64,000 bases of DNA from positions 4,772,001 through 4,836,000 of the forward strand of contig CP142451.1 in the NCBI GenBank assembly GCA_038049695.1. Direction: 5' to 3'. Position 1 is the stretch's first letter, and each line of letters opens with the position of its first letter. Origin of the DNA: Cinnamomum chago (Eukaryota > Streptophyta > Magnoliopsida > Laurales > Lauraceae). Shown in pieces: positions 11,484-23,108 of this stretch. The notes under the pieces were generated by a model. That model was not told where the DNA came from and made no database searches. It was given only the letters and a program-made list of their open reading frames with translations. Made by a program: the position numbers and the translations under genes.

Positions 11484-13109
11484 TGTTTGTGTCACAGTTC
11501 TGTGATCACTATTTTTGTATTGTCAATTCCGTACCAATGTGTTCTGAAGGCCTTTTCTCTCGAAGTGTGTCAAGGAAGATCTATTTCAAGAGATTCTTCT
11601 AGCTTTTGGATGGCCCCAGATTCGTCAAGATAATCTCATTGTGTGTGCCAACCATCTCAGGTATTTCGGACCCAAATCCATTTCCTCTCTGGACCCTAGG
11701 ACCCTTGGAAGCCTTGGTTTAAATCTTGTTCTCAATCTATGTTATTCTCTTTCAGTTCTGTCCAGAAATAGGAGGTTCGGTGACCATTCGGTCACCTGGC
11801 GGCTAGCCTCTTTGCAAGAAGCGGCTAATCTCCAGGTAACCGAAATCCATCGGTTTCAATTCCAGTATGTAGCTTTCTGATAAATTTGGTTCAGTCACCC
11901 AGCGGTTACCATTCGGTTAACCGCCATGTGTGCTGGCGGCTAACCGCCAGGTAACCGAGTTATCGCGATTACATTTTCAGAATGCAAACCCTCTGCTGCT
12001 AAGGGAGTTCGGCCACCCCACGGTTACCTTGCGGCTAACCGCCATATGGGCTGGCGGCTAACCGCTTGGCAACCGAATTTCACGATTACTTTTCCAGTAT
12101 GCATCATGTTTCTGGGTTGTGAATTCGGTCACCCAGCGGTCACCTCACGGCTAGCCGCCAAGGCCTCCGACGACTAACCACCAGCTGACCGAATTAGAAA
12201 ATATAGCCATTACCTCAGAACAATTGAAATGAGGCTAGCCGAACTGCCAAGAGGCTAACCGCCATAACTAGCCGTTGGGATCTTTTCTATATATTTCTGG
12301 AGTTCGTTTTGCACTGGTAAGAGCACAGTTTTGAGAGCTTTCATGTCTGATTTCTCCCTATCCTTTCTAAGCACTTAAACCCTCTTCCAAACACACTTGT
12401 ACCTTATCTAGAAAATGTATGAGCTATCTTTAGCCTCAATATAAGTGTGAATGGAAGAAAGGCTTCTAGGTTGATTCTCAAATAGAATAGATTCATGTTA
12501 CCCTAGAACCCAAACCTCTTAAACCTTGGTTGTGCAACACAATGGAGGATCAACATCAACGCCAAGCTTGCTTCAAGAGGTTAAAGCTACAACTACAGGT
12601 GGAGCTTAATTGAACACTTCCAGTCATCATCAAAGGCAAGTGTTCTTCTTCTCATCAACATCTACAACTTGTGTATTTTATGATAGTGGTGTGAATATGT
12701 GTGATTCATCCACTCTAAAATGTATGTGGGGGATTAGATCTGTGTGATCGAACCTCGTTACCAAAATTACCTTGTGTATGTGATTGATGTCATTACTTGT
12801 GTAGTTTTGATTCATCATAGTGGAACCAAGGAACTTTGTGACCCTTGTGAGTGGATGTAGGACATATGGTCTGAACCACTATAAATTTGTGTGCATCTCC
12901 TCATGTTGCTTGTCTCAATGTCTTGATATAGTTTTGAGCATTATTTTATGCACACACCTTTTCTTCACATCACTTAAGTTCTTTGTCATCTTGTTTAATA
13001 AATGAAAAAGTGGGTATGAAATTTCGTAGTCCTATTCCCCCCCTCACCCCCCCCCCCCCCCCCCCCCCCCCCCTCTCGGAGTTGTACATTGGCACTAGGT
13101 GCTCTTTCA
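11484..13109 (+). mobile_element. 5' LTR of a Ty1-copia retrotransposon
   Basis: Begins TGTTTGTGTCACAG exactly where similarity to the NLR3-side duplicate stops, and ends TCTTTCA two bases before a primer binding site. It is 1626 bp long. It contains a GC-rich array of diverged units (11775-12290) and a 27-base C run at 13047-13073. No matching 3' LTR was found in the window, so the element is incomplete. Confidence 0.85.
11775..12290. repeat. GC-rich tandem units inside the copia LTR
   Basis: Four to five diverged units of about 110-120 bp built on GGCGGCTAACCGCC and GGTAACCGAA, with many short inverted motifs. They stand out from the AT-rich surroundings. Confidence 0.7.
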
Positions 13110-13111
13110 AT

Positions 13112-13123
13112 TGGTATCAGAGC
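13112..13123 (+). other. Primer binding site (initiator tRNA-Met type)
   Basis: TGGTATCAGAGC, complementary to the 3' end of plant initiator tRNA-Met, two bases after the LTR end. This fixes the orientation of the element and is normal for Ty1-copia. Confidence 0.9.
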
Positions 13124-13183
13124 GGGTTACTCCCTTGTGGTTTTGCAACCCGGAGTTGATCTATCTCCTTTTCTTTTGTGCCA

Positions 13184-14698
13184 ATGTCTAATCCAGAAGG
13201 TAGTGTTGTAAACATACCACCATTGTTTGATGGTACTAACTATGCCTTTTGGAAAGCCCGAATGACTGTGTTTCTCAAATCCATTTGTGGAGAAGTATGG
13301 GATGCTGTGGAGGATGGATGGTCTCCTCCTACTTTTACAGCTGAATATGACACTGTCAAACCTCTTCCAAAGGCCAGGTGGATAGCTAGTAAAAAAGATT
13401 TGAGAGACTATGATGCTAAGGCTTTGAATGCCATAACCTGTGCCATGAATGCTGAAGAATTTAAAAAGATTATGACATGTACCACATCTAAACAAGCTTG
13501 GGAGCTGTTCGAAACCAATTATGAATGAACAACCACTGTTAAAAGAGCCAAGCTCCAAATGCTAACTTCCCAATTCGAATCTCTAAGAATGAGAGAAGAT
13601 GAAATGTTTGATGATTTTCGAACAAGGCTAATGGTAATCGTGAATGAGATTTGGCCACTCAGTGAGCAAATCCCTGAAGGCAAAGTTTGTAGCAAAATCC
13701 TTAGGTCTCTACTTGAAAGATTTCACCCCAAAGTGACTTCTATAGAGGAGTACAATGATCCTGAAACTATGAAAGTAGAAGAACTGTCGGGTAACATTAG
13801 AACCTTTGAGATGAAAATGAATAATGCCTCTAATAAATCCAAAGAGAAGAAATCTATAACTTTGAAGGCTTCTCAACCATCTCCTTCTAAAGAAGAATCA
13901 GTAAATGAAAATGAAAGTGATGATGAAGATGTTGCTTTACTTACTAAAAGATTGTTAAGACAATTTAAGAAAAAGACTTCAAGGTTTAATAAAAAGGAGA
14001 AACCATTTGATAAAAGTAAAAACAAAATCAGCTTCTCCTCTAAGTATCAATCCAGAAATGTAAAATGCTATAACTGTCAAAAGTTTGGACACACATCAAC
14101 TGAGTGTCCAATGGAAAGGAAAGATAAGAAAAAGACTCTTGTGGCTATATGGGATGACTCTTCTGAAGCTGAATCAGACTCAGATGAATCACACAAAGAT
14201 CAGACAGAAAATTACACTATACTAATGGCCAGAACAGTGTGTGATCCATCTCTTGAGATATCAGAAAATTCTGGAACAACTGATGTTGAGAAATTTGGGA
14301 ATGAGTTCGAATCTGATTATGACAGCTCAGATAATGAAAAAGAAGATGAAGATCCTCAAGTCACATATAATAGACTTTATGAGGAAAGCTGCAAATTGAT
14401 TGATGCCATGAGCAAACAAAAATCCAAGAGCAAAGTCTTAAAAGACAAAATTGAAACCTTAACTGATGAAAAGAAAATCTTAGCAATTGAACTAAAAGAA
14501 GTTAATTCAAAATTTCAAATTGCTAATGAAAAATTAATCAAGTTCAAGAGAGATGAAAAAGATGCTGAAACTCTAAAACAAGTAAATACACAGTTAATGG
14601 ATGAAGTCACTCGTCTGAAATGGTTCAAAGAAAAATATGAATATTCATTTACCCATGGAGAAGAAAAACTCAAGTGTTCAGTTTTACTTAGGATATAA
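13184..14698 (+). pseudogene. Ty1-copia gag, interrupted and 3'-truncated
   Basis: Starts at ATG 13184 with MSNPEGSVVNIPPLFDG and a W-rich copia gag domain (UBN2/DUF4219 type). An in-frame TGA at 13526-13528 interrupts it. The same frame then continues from 13529 through more of the gag domain to a CCHC zinc knuckle CYNCQKFGHTSTEC (14066-14107), acidic Ser/Glu-rich sequence and a predicted coiled coil (about 14360-14660). The frame stops within a 66-bp repeat at 14688. No protease, integrase or reverse transcriptase follows, so the 3' two-thirds of the element are gone. Long LTR, zinc knuckle and coiled-coil extension suggest the SIRE/Maximus lineage; that placement is tentative. Confidence 0.9.
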
Positions 14699-14753
14699 TG
14701 ATATATTTAATAAGATTTAGTATTGAGTTTAATATATGATTGATGATAGTGCA
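14688..14753. repeat. 66-bp direct repeat, left copy
   Basis: Identical in 65 of 66 positions to 16814-16879, which lies in intron 1 of the bHLH pseudogene. It begins at the point where gag is cut off. The pair brackets about 2.06 kb that includes the first recognised bHLH exon. Confidence 0.85.
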
Positions 14754-16340
14754 TGAATCAACCCCTCGTGTCGTCTGTGTTGCAACCACTCGTCTCAACC
14801 CCTCGTGTCGTCTGTGTTGCAAAAAAGTCTTCGGATTCGGATTCCTCGTGTCTGCTCAGAAACTTTTCGGATTCGCAAATGCATGAATCAGTCCTGTAAT
14901 CCGTTTCCCATCTGCTGGGTCCCACTGCTTCTACTCCTCCATGTGGGCCCCCGACTGTTTCCACGGTCCAGATTTGGCTGATGTGTTCCCCACCAGAGTC
15001 CGTTTTGCAGCTTGCTACTTAGGAGATGGAATTCCCTCTATGCATTGATTTCAGATTCATGTCCTCAATGGGCCCCTCTTCAAATTCACTTGGGACCACT
15101 AACATGCCACGTGGCTTTCTTTAACTTCTTATTGGTGGCTGACAAGTGACAAACATGGTGGGACCCACCAAAGTTGATGGAAGTGCTGTCTATTTCAGTT
15201 GGGTGAGATTCAAACCGGCCAAAGAAAATTGTTTAAAACTGGTCAAAACTGGAGGAAATGTTTTGTTTTGTCTCTGCCCATGGTTTAGATGTTTTGAGAA
15301 GAAAGATAACAAGTGTGTGGTTTGTGGTGGTTGGGTCCTATAACTGGGACCCAGATCCGGACCCACATCCTATGGAATGTAGTGAGTCCGGTGGTCCTGG
15401 TCTGGCTGGATCCAAGTCGAAACATTTTTGTTTACATTCCCTTTGACCATGGTAAGAGGAGAGGGAAATTTCTCTATGTAATGAAACCCTGGGCCTTCTT
15501 GTGGGGCCCACATTCCTTGATTATTTACAGATTTCAGTCAGGGGTCACAATGGGTAACCATTTATTCGGGTCCGACCCGGATAGACACATGAAACATGGG
15601 GTTTGGGTAGGTATTTTCCACCCATTTAATTTTCAGGCTTGAATTTGGGCCTACTGAATTGGACCCGATGATATTTGAGCCTACTTAATTTGACACTTAT
15701 CCAAGCATTACTTAACGTAGTTAATTGTTATTTATCCGCCCATCCCATCCGTGATTGGGCCCTTTTGGACCGAGGAATTCCCATTTCATATGAGCCTATA
15801 ATAAATTCATTAATTATCATATTGATGGTCAACTTTCATCATCATCTTAGTCTTATCATATCAATCATGTTCCTATAATATATCCCTTTAATTGTTCTAT
15901 TGAAGTCTGAATTTTGTACCCTGTACCAACCGGGCGAATTAGCTATGACCTTGATAGGAGTTGGATTCATACTGGATGTAGGGTATTGCCCCAATTTAAT
16001 TGGCAAGTCAAGTCCAAATCTGATCATTTCTTGAATGTCCAGATGATGATTCTTGATTCATATTTCAGATGGATCCATATCCAGATCCAATTCTAGACTG
16101 TACTGTCCATTTCAGCCTTTCAGTTCAGTAATATTTACATTGACGCTATCAGGAGCATGGATCCAATCCGCTCATAATCGGATCCAGAAGTAGGGTTAAT
16201 AGTTCGAATTGATTACGGATCCCAAAAATGGATATGCATTGATGGCGCTAGACCTTGATATAAGATTAAGGGGGCCCCACACTGATCTCATGGTTTCCTC
16301 ATATCCCATAATTTCTTTGTTATTGGTTAGGGACTTGTTT
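14754..16340. other. Spacer without recognisable gene
   Basis: Holds a short tandem repeat of CAACCCCTCGTGTCGTCTG (14758-14823) and unique-looking sequence rich in TGGGCCC/GGTCCC motifs. Open frames here are short and unlike known proteins. It may include the old bHLH promoter, but the N-terminal third of the bHLH protein is not found. Confidence 0.5.
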
Positions 16341-16813
16341 TGTTGATAAATAATAAGGGTATGCGTCAGTTATTTTTGGGAGATCTAATGGGCATTTTGG
16401 TCAATTGGCAGCAGGTTTTTCTGTTACAAGAGGAGTTGGAAACTTCAGCTCTCAACCAGGGTATGATGGAAGCCATGGAATTGGCAATAGCAGGTTGAAA
16501 TCTCAGCTTAGTTTTTCAGACAAGACTCTCTTTCTCGGATCTCCGAAGGCAGCATTCCTGATGAAGTTGGAGAGAGTGTGGCAGGGCGCAACGGCACCGA
16601 CGACACTGCTGGGAATGTGCGGCAATCTTATATGGCGGGCAATTTTCCTATGGCTTCATGGGATGATACGAATTCAATCGTATTTTCTCATCCACAGAGC
16701 AAACGCGCCAAAGACATCAACGGAAACATTGTTACCGGTATTGGCAGCTTAGAGACTCAGGTAATAACATATGGATTGTTAAAGAATATTGCATATTAGG
16801 AAGTTTGGAGTAG

Positions 16814-16879
16814 TTAGGAAATAATGATATATTTAATAAGATTTAGTATTGAGTTTAATATATGATTGATGATAGTGCA
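16814..16879. repeat. 66-bp direct repeat, right copy
   Basis: Partner of 14688-14753, differing at one base. Lies 53 bp after the first splice donor, inside bHLH intron 1. Confidence 0.85.
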
Positions 16880-17288
16880 ATGTATGAAAAGTATCAGTCG
16901 ACACATGTTAGTTTAGATGGGTAATGCTCAATGAAGATCGTCTTAGCCATGGGGGTGCTTTGGATGCAACCCCAAAGGTGCAAGTCTTGATGAAAAATCT
17001 TAACCATCCAATTGGTGGACATCAACTGCGTGGAGTGATGTGGACCAAGGGACAAGAAATAATCAAATGATCATATTGAATGGTTAATAGTTAACTGTCC
17101 TAAATCCTAATGATCTATGGAGATAGTTCCATTGGTAATGAAGATAGTCGCCGCCCAAAAACAAGACCAACAATAGACAAAGTATCAAATGTCATCAAAT
17201 TGACACATGCCTAAAGCTCGCACCCCACTTTTCCAAATGGATTTTCATGAAAGCTTATTGCACGAAAGTTCCCTTTCGATTTGATTTA

Positions 17289-17577
17289 GGGCCTTTTGCT
17301 TGGAGGTACAACTGACGAGAATTGTGGGTGTTGAGGATTTCTAACGCTGGTGTAAGATCATGTCCCTTGAGCATTTCAAATGCTGCATTTGGTTGTTAGA
17401 ATTTTGAAAACAGACCTACCCAAAAAGTCACTGTTAGCCTTTTAAATTCTCAGAATTCTAACTTTCTAAATGCCTGACTGTACTTCCAACGTCTGGAATT
17501 TCACTTGGAGGACAACATTTGGTGAATTTCATTTTCCTAGACAAGAACTCTCAAAATTCTTGCAAACAAAGAAGCCC
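17289..17577. mobile_element. PIF/Harbinger-type MITE in bHLH intron 1
   Basis: The left end is GGGCCTTTTGCTTGG and the right end is the complement of GGGCTTCTTTGTTTG. Both sides carry TTA (17286-17288 and 17578-17580), the usual PIF/Harbinger target duplication. It is 289 bp with no coding sequence. Confidence 0.7.
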
Positions 17578-20150
17578 TTAATTGAAAGGATACATATGAC
17601 CATGCCAATACACCTCACGTATTCTTTCAATAAAGAGATACACTAAGTAACTTTTTTCCGAGGACCATCCTCTGAACCAAGATGAAATTCTTGGACCCTA
17701 TCCTCTATCTGGGGACCAGTGTTTACATCATTTTCCATTTCATGTTCTTTGAAAGTTTCTTATTGGTTTGCATCTTCATTGTCCCTTTTGGTAGTGACAC
17801 AGATTACCGCAAACATGCTTCTAGGCAAACTGCAGTCATAATTCCAACTTATGGTATAGGAAGATCAGAAATATATTCAGATCATGGTTAACCTTTGCCT
17901 CTTGGATGTAAAAGTAAAAGCACAATAGATGTCCACCCTTAATCCTAATTAGAAAGTAGATCTTCCCCATTCAACTGGCAACATGCCAAATAAGGGATCT
18001 TAATCTATCCAAATAAAGAAGGAAACGAAGAGTCTTAAATATAATAGGAAAGCTAATCCTAGTAAAATGTTAAAAAAAAGAAAATAAAAAAGATGGTTGA
18101 GATCTCAAAACATGTGTAGGTACAAGACTTGTGAAAATTGAGTTTTGATGAACCCTGTATGGCTCTGAGGTGGCCCGCATCATATGCCTGCGGCACAATG
18201 TTCTAGTAATTCCTTTGGCAATTTGTAAATACAGGCGTTTATGAAAGAATATGACCTTTTCTTTTGCTTCAAAAGGGTGTTATTTTAGTAGTTCGAAGAA
18301 ATGTGTTGTATCTCATGTATTTGTAAGGTGTTGGGTGCAAAATCTCATGGTAAATTTACTTAGTTCTGTTGTGGTTGTTGATTTTCAGTTTAGTCTACCC
18401 CAAACCTCACTAGAGATGGCAACTGTGGAGAAGCTCCTCCAGATGCAACCAGACTCGGTTAATTCCTTGCAAAATTCGTGCTATGCGTGGTTGTGCTTCT
18501 AGCTAGAAGCATTGCAGAGCGGGTTTGTAACACCAGTTTTATTTGTGTGCATGCATGTCATCATCATCATAATCATAGCTTATCTAATCTAAGGGCTTTC
18601 ATTCATGCATAATTGTATGTACATTTGTGCCAACATGTGGTGTAAAGTGTATGAATAAAAGTTCTAATTAGTTATGGAATAAACTGGACCCAAGTTTAGT
18701 TTTATTTGAAGCAAAGTCCACCATTTTCAAATCTATGTAATGAGGCTCATCCATGATCAATCCATGCCCTTACATGCATCAGCACCTGATTCCCCATGAA
18801 TTGGCAGCCATTCCAATTTCGCACTGGTCGAAATGTTATTACTTTTGGAGCCTTTCACAAAAGAAAAGTAAATCCTCTCGTGACAGACGTTTCTCATGAC
18901 TGTCACCTATTAGATGAGCATACTGAGATGAGAACCAACCCGTGATCTAGATCACTGTTATGGTGATCAACGTTACCAAGAATAGAACTCCTTTTGATCA
19001 CCTCTTTAATGGGAATTGAAGGTACAACTCCTTTTTTTTGGTGATTCAGTACACGACTTCAAGTTTGTGCTAATAGACAATGGTTTGCACTATGCAAGAA
19101 GCAGAGAGAACCTTTGAAAAAGGATATTAAACACTACTTTATGTTTGTCTATGCAACCCATGTATATGACTTACATCCATCCTCTGGTATAAAGATAGCC
19201 AATGTTGCAGTGTGTGTGAACAGGGTGAACTGGACTAATAGCCCGTAGTGCCAACTCTAAAATGGGCCTATAAGAAGCACTAGTCCCAGAACTACACTAA
19301 ACCAATGTCAAAACATGCCCTCGAAAGCATCATGTCATTCTAATCCCTTTGGCATATTTTGGTGAAACTGCAGTTCTCTCACATTGCTTCAAATGGACAT
19401 TTACGGGTTTGGTTACTGCGCTGCATAAATTAGATTTTGTCTATTCCAATGTATGAATACAATCATGCATATGCAGATAAGATTCACTAGACACAAGTCC
19501 ATACATCTATACACATCTGTAAATTGTGTAATACATAGTACATACTCTTTCTTTGGAAGTACAATTGTGTTTGTGTCATGTTTCAACTGAAATTTTGTGC
19601 CATTGTCTATTGTACATTCGTAACCTGTAACTCTGATTCACATTTTCAGGACAGACGAACAAGGATCAGTGAGAAATTGAAAAGGTTAGAAGATCTTCTG
19701 CCGAATGTGGATAAGGTAAAACTTCATCTCAATCTAGGGTGTATGAAATGCAAAAGGTAGGGTTTGTCTTTTGTTGGATAAACTAAATTATGGCTGAAAA
19801 TGCAGTTTGTTGGCCTCCCAATTTCATTTTCATTATTGAACTACCTCATGTTCATCTAAAATAGAGGGGCAGGACCCATCTAATCCACAAACCATAGGAT
19901 TGACCAAGTCAGATAATCACCGTACTGGGGAAAACTGTCTCACTACTTCTCATGTAGGTGGAGTGTTTTTTAGAGATGGTGGTGTTGACTTACAGCTAAC
20001 AATAAAGATACAAGTCTACAACATTTAAACTTAAAGGTACAAATAATCTGATAAGGACACAACATCTAAACTTAAGCCTAAAAATACAGCCAAACTTATA
20101 ACGATACAATGTTTAAACTTAGATAAGTGAACAAATACATACATATATAT

Positions 20151-20250
20151 TTACTAGGGGTGCCACTTACCTCACTGGTAAGCTTTTTCTTCTTTTTAAG
20201 TGTAAAGGAAGAAAAAGCTTGTCAGTGAGGCAAGTGGCACACCTAGCAAA
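20151..20250. mobile_element. Hairpin (foldback) element 1
   Basis: The left arm GTGCCACTTACCTCACTGG pairs with the right arm CAGTGAGGCAAGTGGCAC; AAGCTTTTTCTTCTT pairs with AAGAAAAAGCTT. Short loop, AT-rich flanks. Same family as the hairpins at 20363 and 21291. Confidence 0.75.
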
Positions 20251-20362
20251 AATATATAATAATAGAAATGAGGAATCTTTCGGTGAAAGATGCAACCAAC
20301 TATGCTTCTTTTTCATATGGTAAATCAGTTTGTACAACTTGCATAAGGATTATAGTACTGAT

Positions 20363-20476
20363 ATATATTTGCTAGGTATGCCACTTGCCTCATTGGCACG
20401 CTTTATATCTTTTTACAGGGTTAGTAAAGGAAGAAAAAAACTTCCAATTAGGCAAGTGGCATGCCCAACAAAAATA
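20363..20476. mobile_element. Hairpin (foldback) element 2
   Basis: Arms TGCCACTTGCCTCATTGG and CCAATTAGGCAAGTGGCA surround a less perfect centre. More diverged than the other two copies. Confidence 0.65.
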
Positions 20477-21290
20477 TACAATAACAGAAATGAGAATTGT
20501 TTAAGTGAAAAGATGCAACAATGTTTCTTTGTCATACAATACATCTAATTTTGAAACTTGATTACTATGCTTAATTTTACAAGGTACCTATACTGGGTTG
20601 GTTTCCTTGATTACAAGAAACAAAATGGATAAATTCAATAAGACCTTTTGTACATCTAAATCAAGGGTATTTGAAATGGAAAATTCTGTGGTTTGTCTTT
20701 TAGTGGGTAAACTAAGTTATGGCTGAAATTTCCTTGATTACAGGAAAAGAAAGGATAAAACCAATAAGACCTTTTTTTCATTTAAATCTAGGGTATTTGA
20801 AATGCAGAATTTATGGTTTGTCCTTTGGTGGGTAAACAAACTAGTGGTTAAAAGTGCAGTTCATTGCCTTGCTAATTGCATTTACATTTTTTTTTATGAA
20901 TGATAATTTCATTTACATTATTGAAAACTCAGTCTGATTTTCTCACATTCACCTAAAATAGATGCACAGGACTCATCAGATCTGCAATCCATAGGATTTG
21001 ACCATATCATATAATCACAATAGTAGGGAAGACTCTTACACTACTTCTCAAGTAGGTGGAGTGTAATTTTAGAGATGATGAGAAGTTACAACTAATGATA
21101 AGGATACAAGTCTACAATGTTTAAACTTAATATGAAATTAATTTGATAAGAATGTAGCGTTTATACTTAAAACCTAAGAATACGGCCAAACTAATAAGGA
21201 CACAATGTTTAAACTTAAATAATGTTTTAAACTTAAACTAAGATAAGATGATTGTGATTGTTTCACAAACCAGTAATGCATGTACAAACA

Positions 21291-21410
21291 TATATATTTG
21301 CTAGGCATGTCACTTGCCTCACTCGCAAGTTTTTTCTTCTTTTACCAAAATTTGTAAAGGAAGAAAAAGCTTGCCAGTGAGGCAAATGGCACGCCTAGAA
21401 AAACATATAT
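21291..21410. mobile_element. Hairpin (foldback) element 3
   Basis: Arms TGTCACTTGCCTCACTCGC and GCCAGTGAGGCAAATGGCA, with a CTTCTT/AAGAAG stem between. Flanks are again ATATAT-rich. Confidence 0.7.
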
Positions 21411-22838
21411 AACAGCGAAGATGAAAATTGTGTTCGGGAAAGATGCAACTCTGCTTCTTTTTTATATAGTAAATCAAATTTTACAACTTATATAAAGGAT
21501 TAAACAGAAACAGAAAGGATAAAATCAATGAGATCTTCACTGGTTGTTAGGAAACCTTAGATGAGGTCAATCCTGTGGATTTGTTGATTGGTAGATTGTG
21601 TTGGATATGGTTGTTCTCTTTGTTGAGAAAGAAGGGACAAGATTCCCATGGAAATGGGAAGCTCTTTGGGGGGCTATTTATAAGCATTTCACCCGAAGAA
21701 TAAGTAAAAGTGATATTTGCCTCACATATGCATGTGGGCCGAGCTGCAGCTAGTCTCACAAGTGTGTTTTGGCGGCCAAATCCTAATAATGCTAAGAGTT
21801 CTGTAAAATATTTAAGAATTAATAGATAGAAATCTACCACTTGGGAAGTTTTTTGGTCCATCATTGTTCCAGTGATCCATCAGTCAATAATTTGGATCCA
21901 CCTTCCCGTGGGTCTAGCATGCATCAACCTAGACCTTGTAATAGTAGTTAGCTGGCCAATTTAAGGTTTTTGACCAAAAAGAAAAGGATACCCCCTTACA
22001 TAATTCTTTAGCTATTTGCTATTTGGTTATTTTAAAGATCGTACTTTTGTTCTTTTGATTGGAATTTTACAGCAAACGAACACAGCAGAGATGTTGGACA
22101 TGGCAGTTCAGCACATCAAAGACCTTCAAGGCCAGGTTCAGGTAATCATTTACAACTGGAGTAGCCCTGATATCAGAACATTGTTCGTTGAGTTAATACT
22201 AAAATGACCACAGCAAAGAAAAATTTATTTCTCGCGTGATCAGTGATTCTACTCTTGCATGAGGCATGCAAGTACAAGATAATCCATTCAACCTATTAGG
22301 TCCTGCCATGAATAGTCTATAGACCAAAATCAAGTAGAGAAACCTAGCCCTTCGCTTGGTGGATTTCTGGGGGAAAAGTGGATCATTTTTATATTGGTAG
22401 ACTGTTTTCTTAACCACCCATTTCATAGCCTCAGAATTCAGCCGATCAAATGGATGCCTGGCTTGATTCCGAGATATGGGATGGATGTAGCAAGGACATG
22501 CTATGAATTTTACACATAAAAATGAAGTATTGGTTACGATCCAATACGTTGCATATGTTTTAAGTATCTGAGAAGCATGGGTTGCCATCCAATGCAGATT
22601 TTATGCTATGGTCTATCCAAGGTAAGACCTGATGGTCATAGCTCCATAGCTACACGCCCCACATGCATGAAGATGGAGTTACTGGCAAACTTGAAGAAAT
22701 TTTAAAATGCATTGCCCATTTTATCCAAACTGCAATTGGCATGCCTTTAGGGCTGCATGTGACCATGCCAGGCCAGAGGTTGGGTACACCAACCTGTAAT
22801 GCTATCTGGCCTAAGCCCAGATCCACCTGCAGTCCTAA

Positions 22839-23108
22839 ATGAGAGGCCCAGATGAACTTATTAAAGATACTAACATGCCAGACACTCTTGTACCCATTGA
22901 CGATTTCAGCAACGAGTTGCTGCAGAGTTCTGCGCATGAGTTGTGGAAAGGGCTAATGTTTCAAGATCGTGATACATTTAGAAAAACTCTTGCAAAATTT
23001 GCAATGTACAAGAATTTCGTGTTAAAGCATCTGAATACTAACAACTACAGGTTACTACACGGTGTGGCAATGCAACATGTCTGTGGCGTGTACATGCTTC
23101 TATTGTGC
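22839..23108 (+). pseudogene. Mutator-like (MuDR) transposase N-terminal fragment
   Basis: The frame from ATG 22839 contains LWKGLMFQDRDTFRKTLAKF and YKNFVLKHLNTNNYR, matching the DNA-binding N-terminal domain of MuDR-family transposases (PF03108 type). The domain then continues in another frame from about 23049 with TRCGNATCLWRVHAS, so one indel breaks it. No catalytic DDE domain follows; duplicated NLR flank starts at 23107. It lies about 0.7 kb after the last bHLH exon found, in the same orientation. Other MULE termini were not recognised. Confidence 0.7.

Larger units (their letters stand above)
19737..21480. repeat. Partly triplicated intron segment in bHLH pseudogene
   Basis: A block starting GGGTGTATGAAATGC at 19737 recurs in diverged form at about 20665 and 20790. 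The following block (aggacccatctaatcc at 19872) recurs at about 20970. Each round ends with a hairpin element. This explains much of the length of the 2.36-kb intron 19716-22072. No coding potential was seen. Confidence 0.7.
16371..22141 (+). pseudogene. bHLH transcription factor pseudogene (bHLH128/129-like)
   Basis: Four exons are recognisable: about 16371-16760 (GFSVTRGVGNF, later SWDDTNSIVFSHPQSKRAK, ending SLETQ before GTAATA), 18389-18522 (FSLPQTSLEMATVEKLLQ), 19650-19715 (DRRTRISEKLKRLEDLLPN, basic region and helix 1) and 22073-22141 (QTNTAEMLDMAVQHIKDL, helix 2). Splice sites AG/GT and exon phases are conserved. Three indels break the frame: one base lost near 16519, four gained (AATT) near 18463, and net two lost near 18500. 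The last removes the conserved HPR of the basic region and creates TAG. The N-terminal third and the last short C-terminal exon are not found. Intact members bind E-boxes in the nucleus; this copy cannot encode that protein. Confidence 0.85.

Noticed and set aside
11484..14698. Complete, active copia element
   Set aside because: Only one LTR and a gag with an in-frame stop; protease, integrase and reverse transcriptase are missing from the window.
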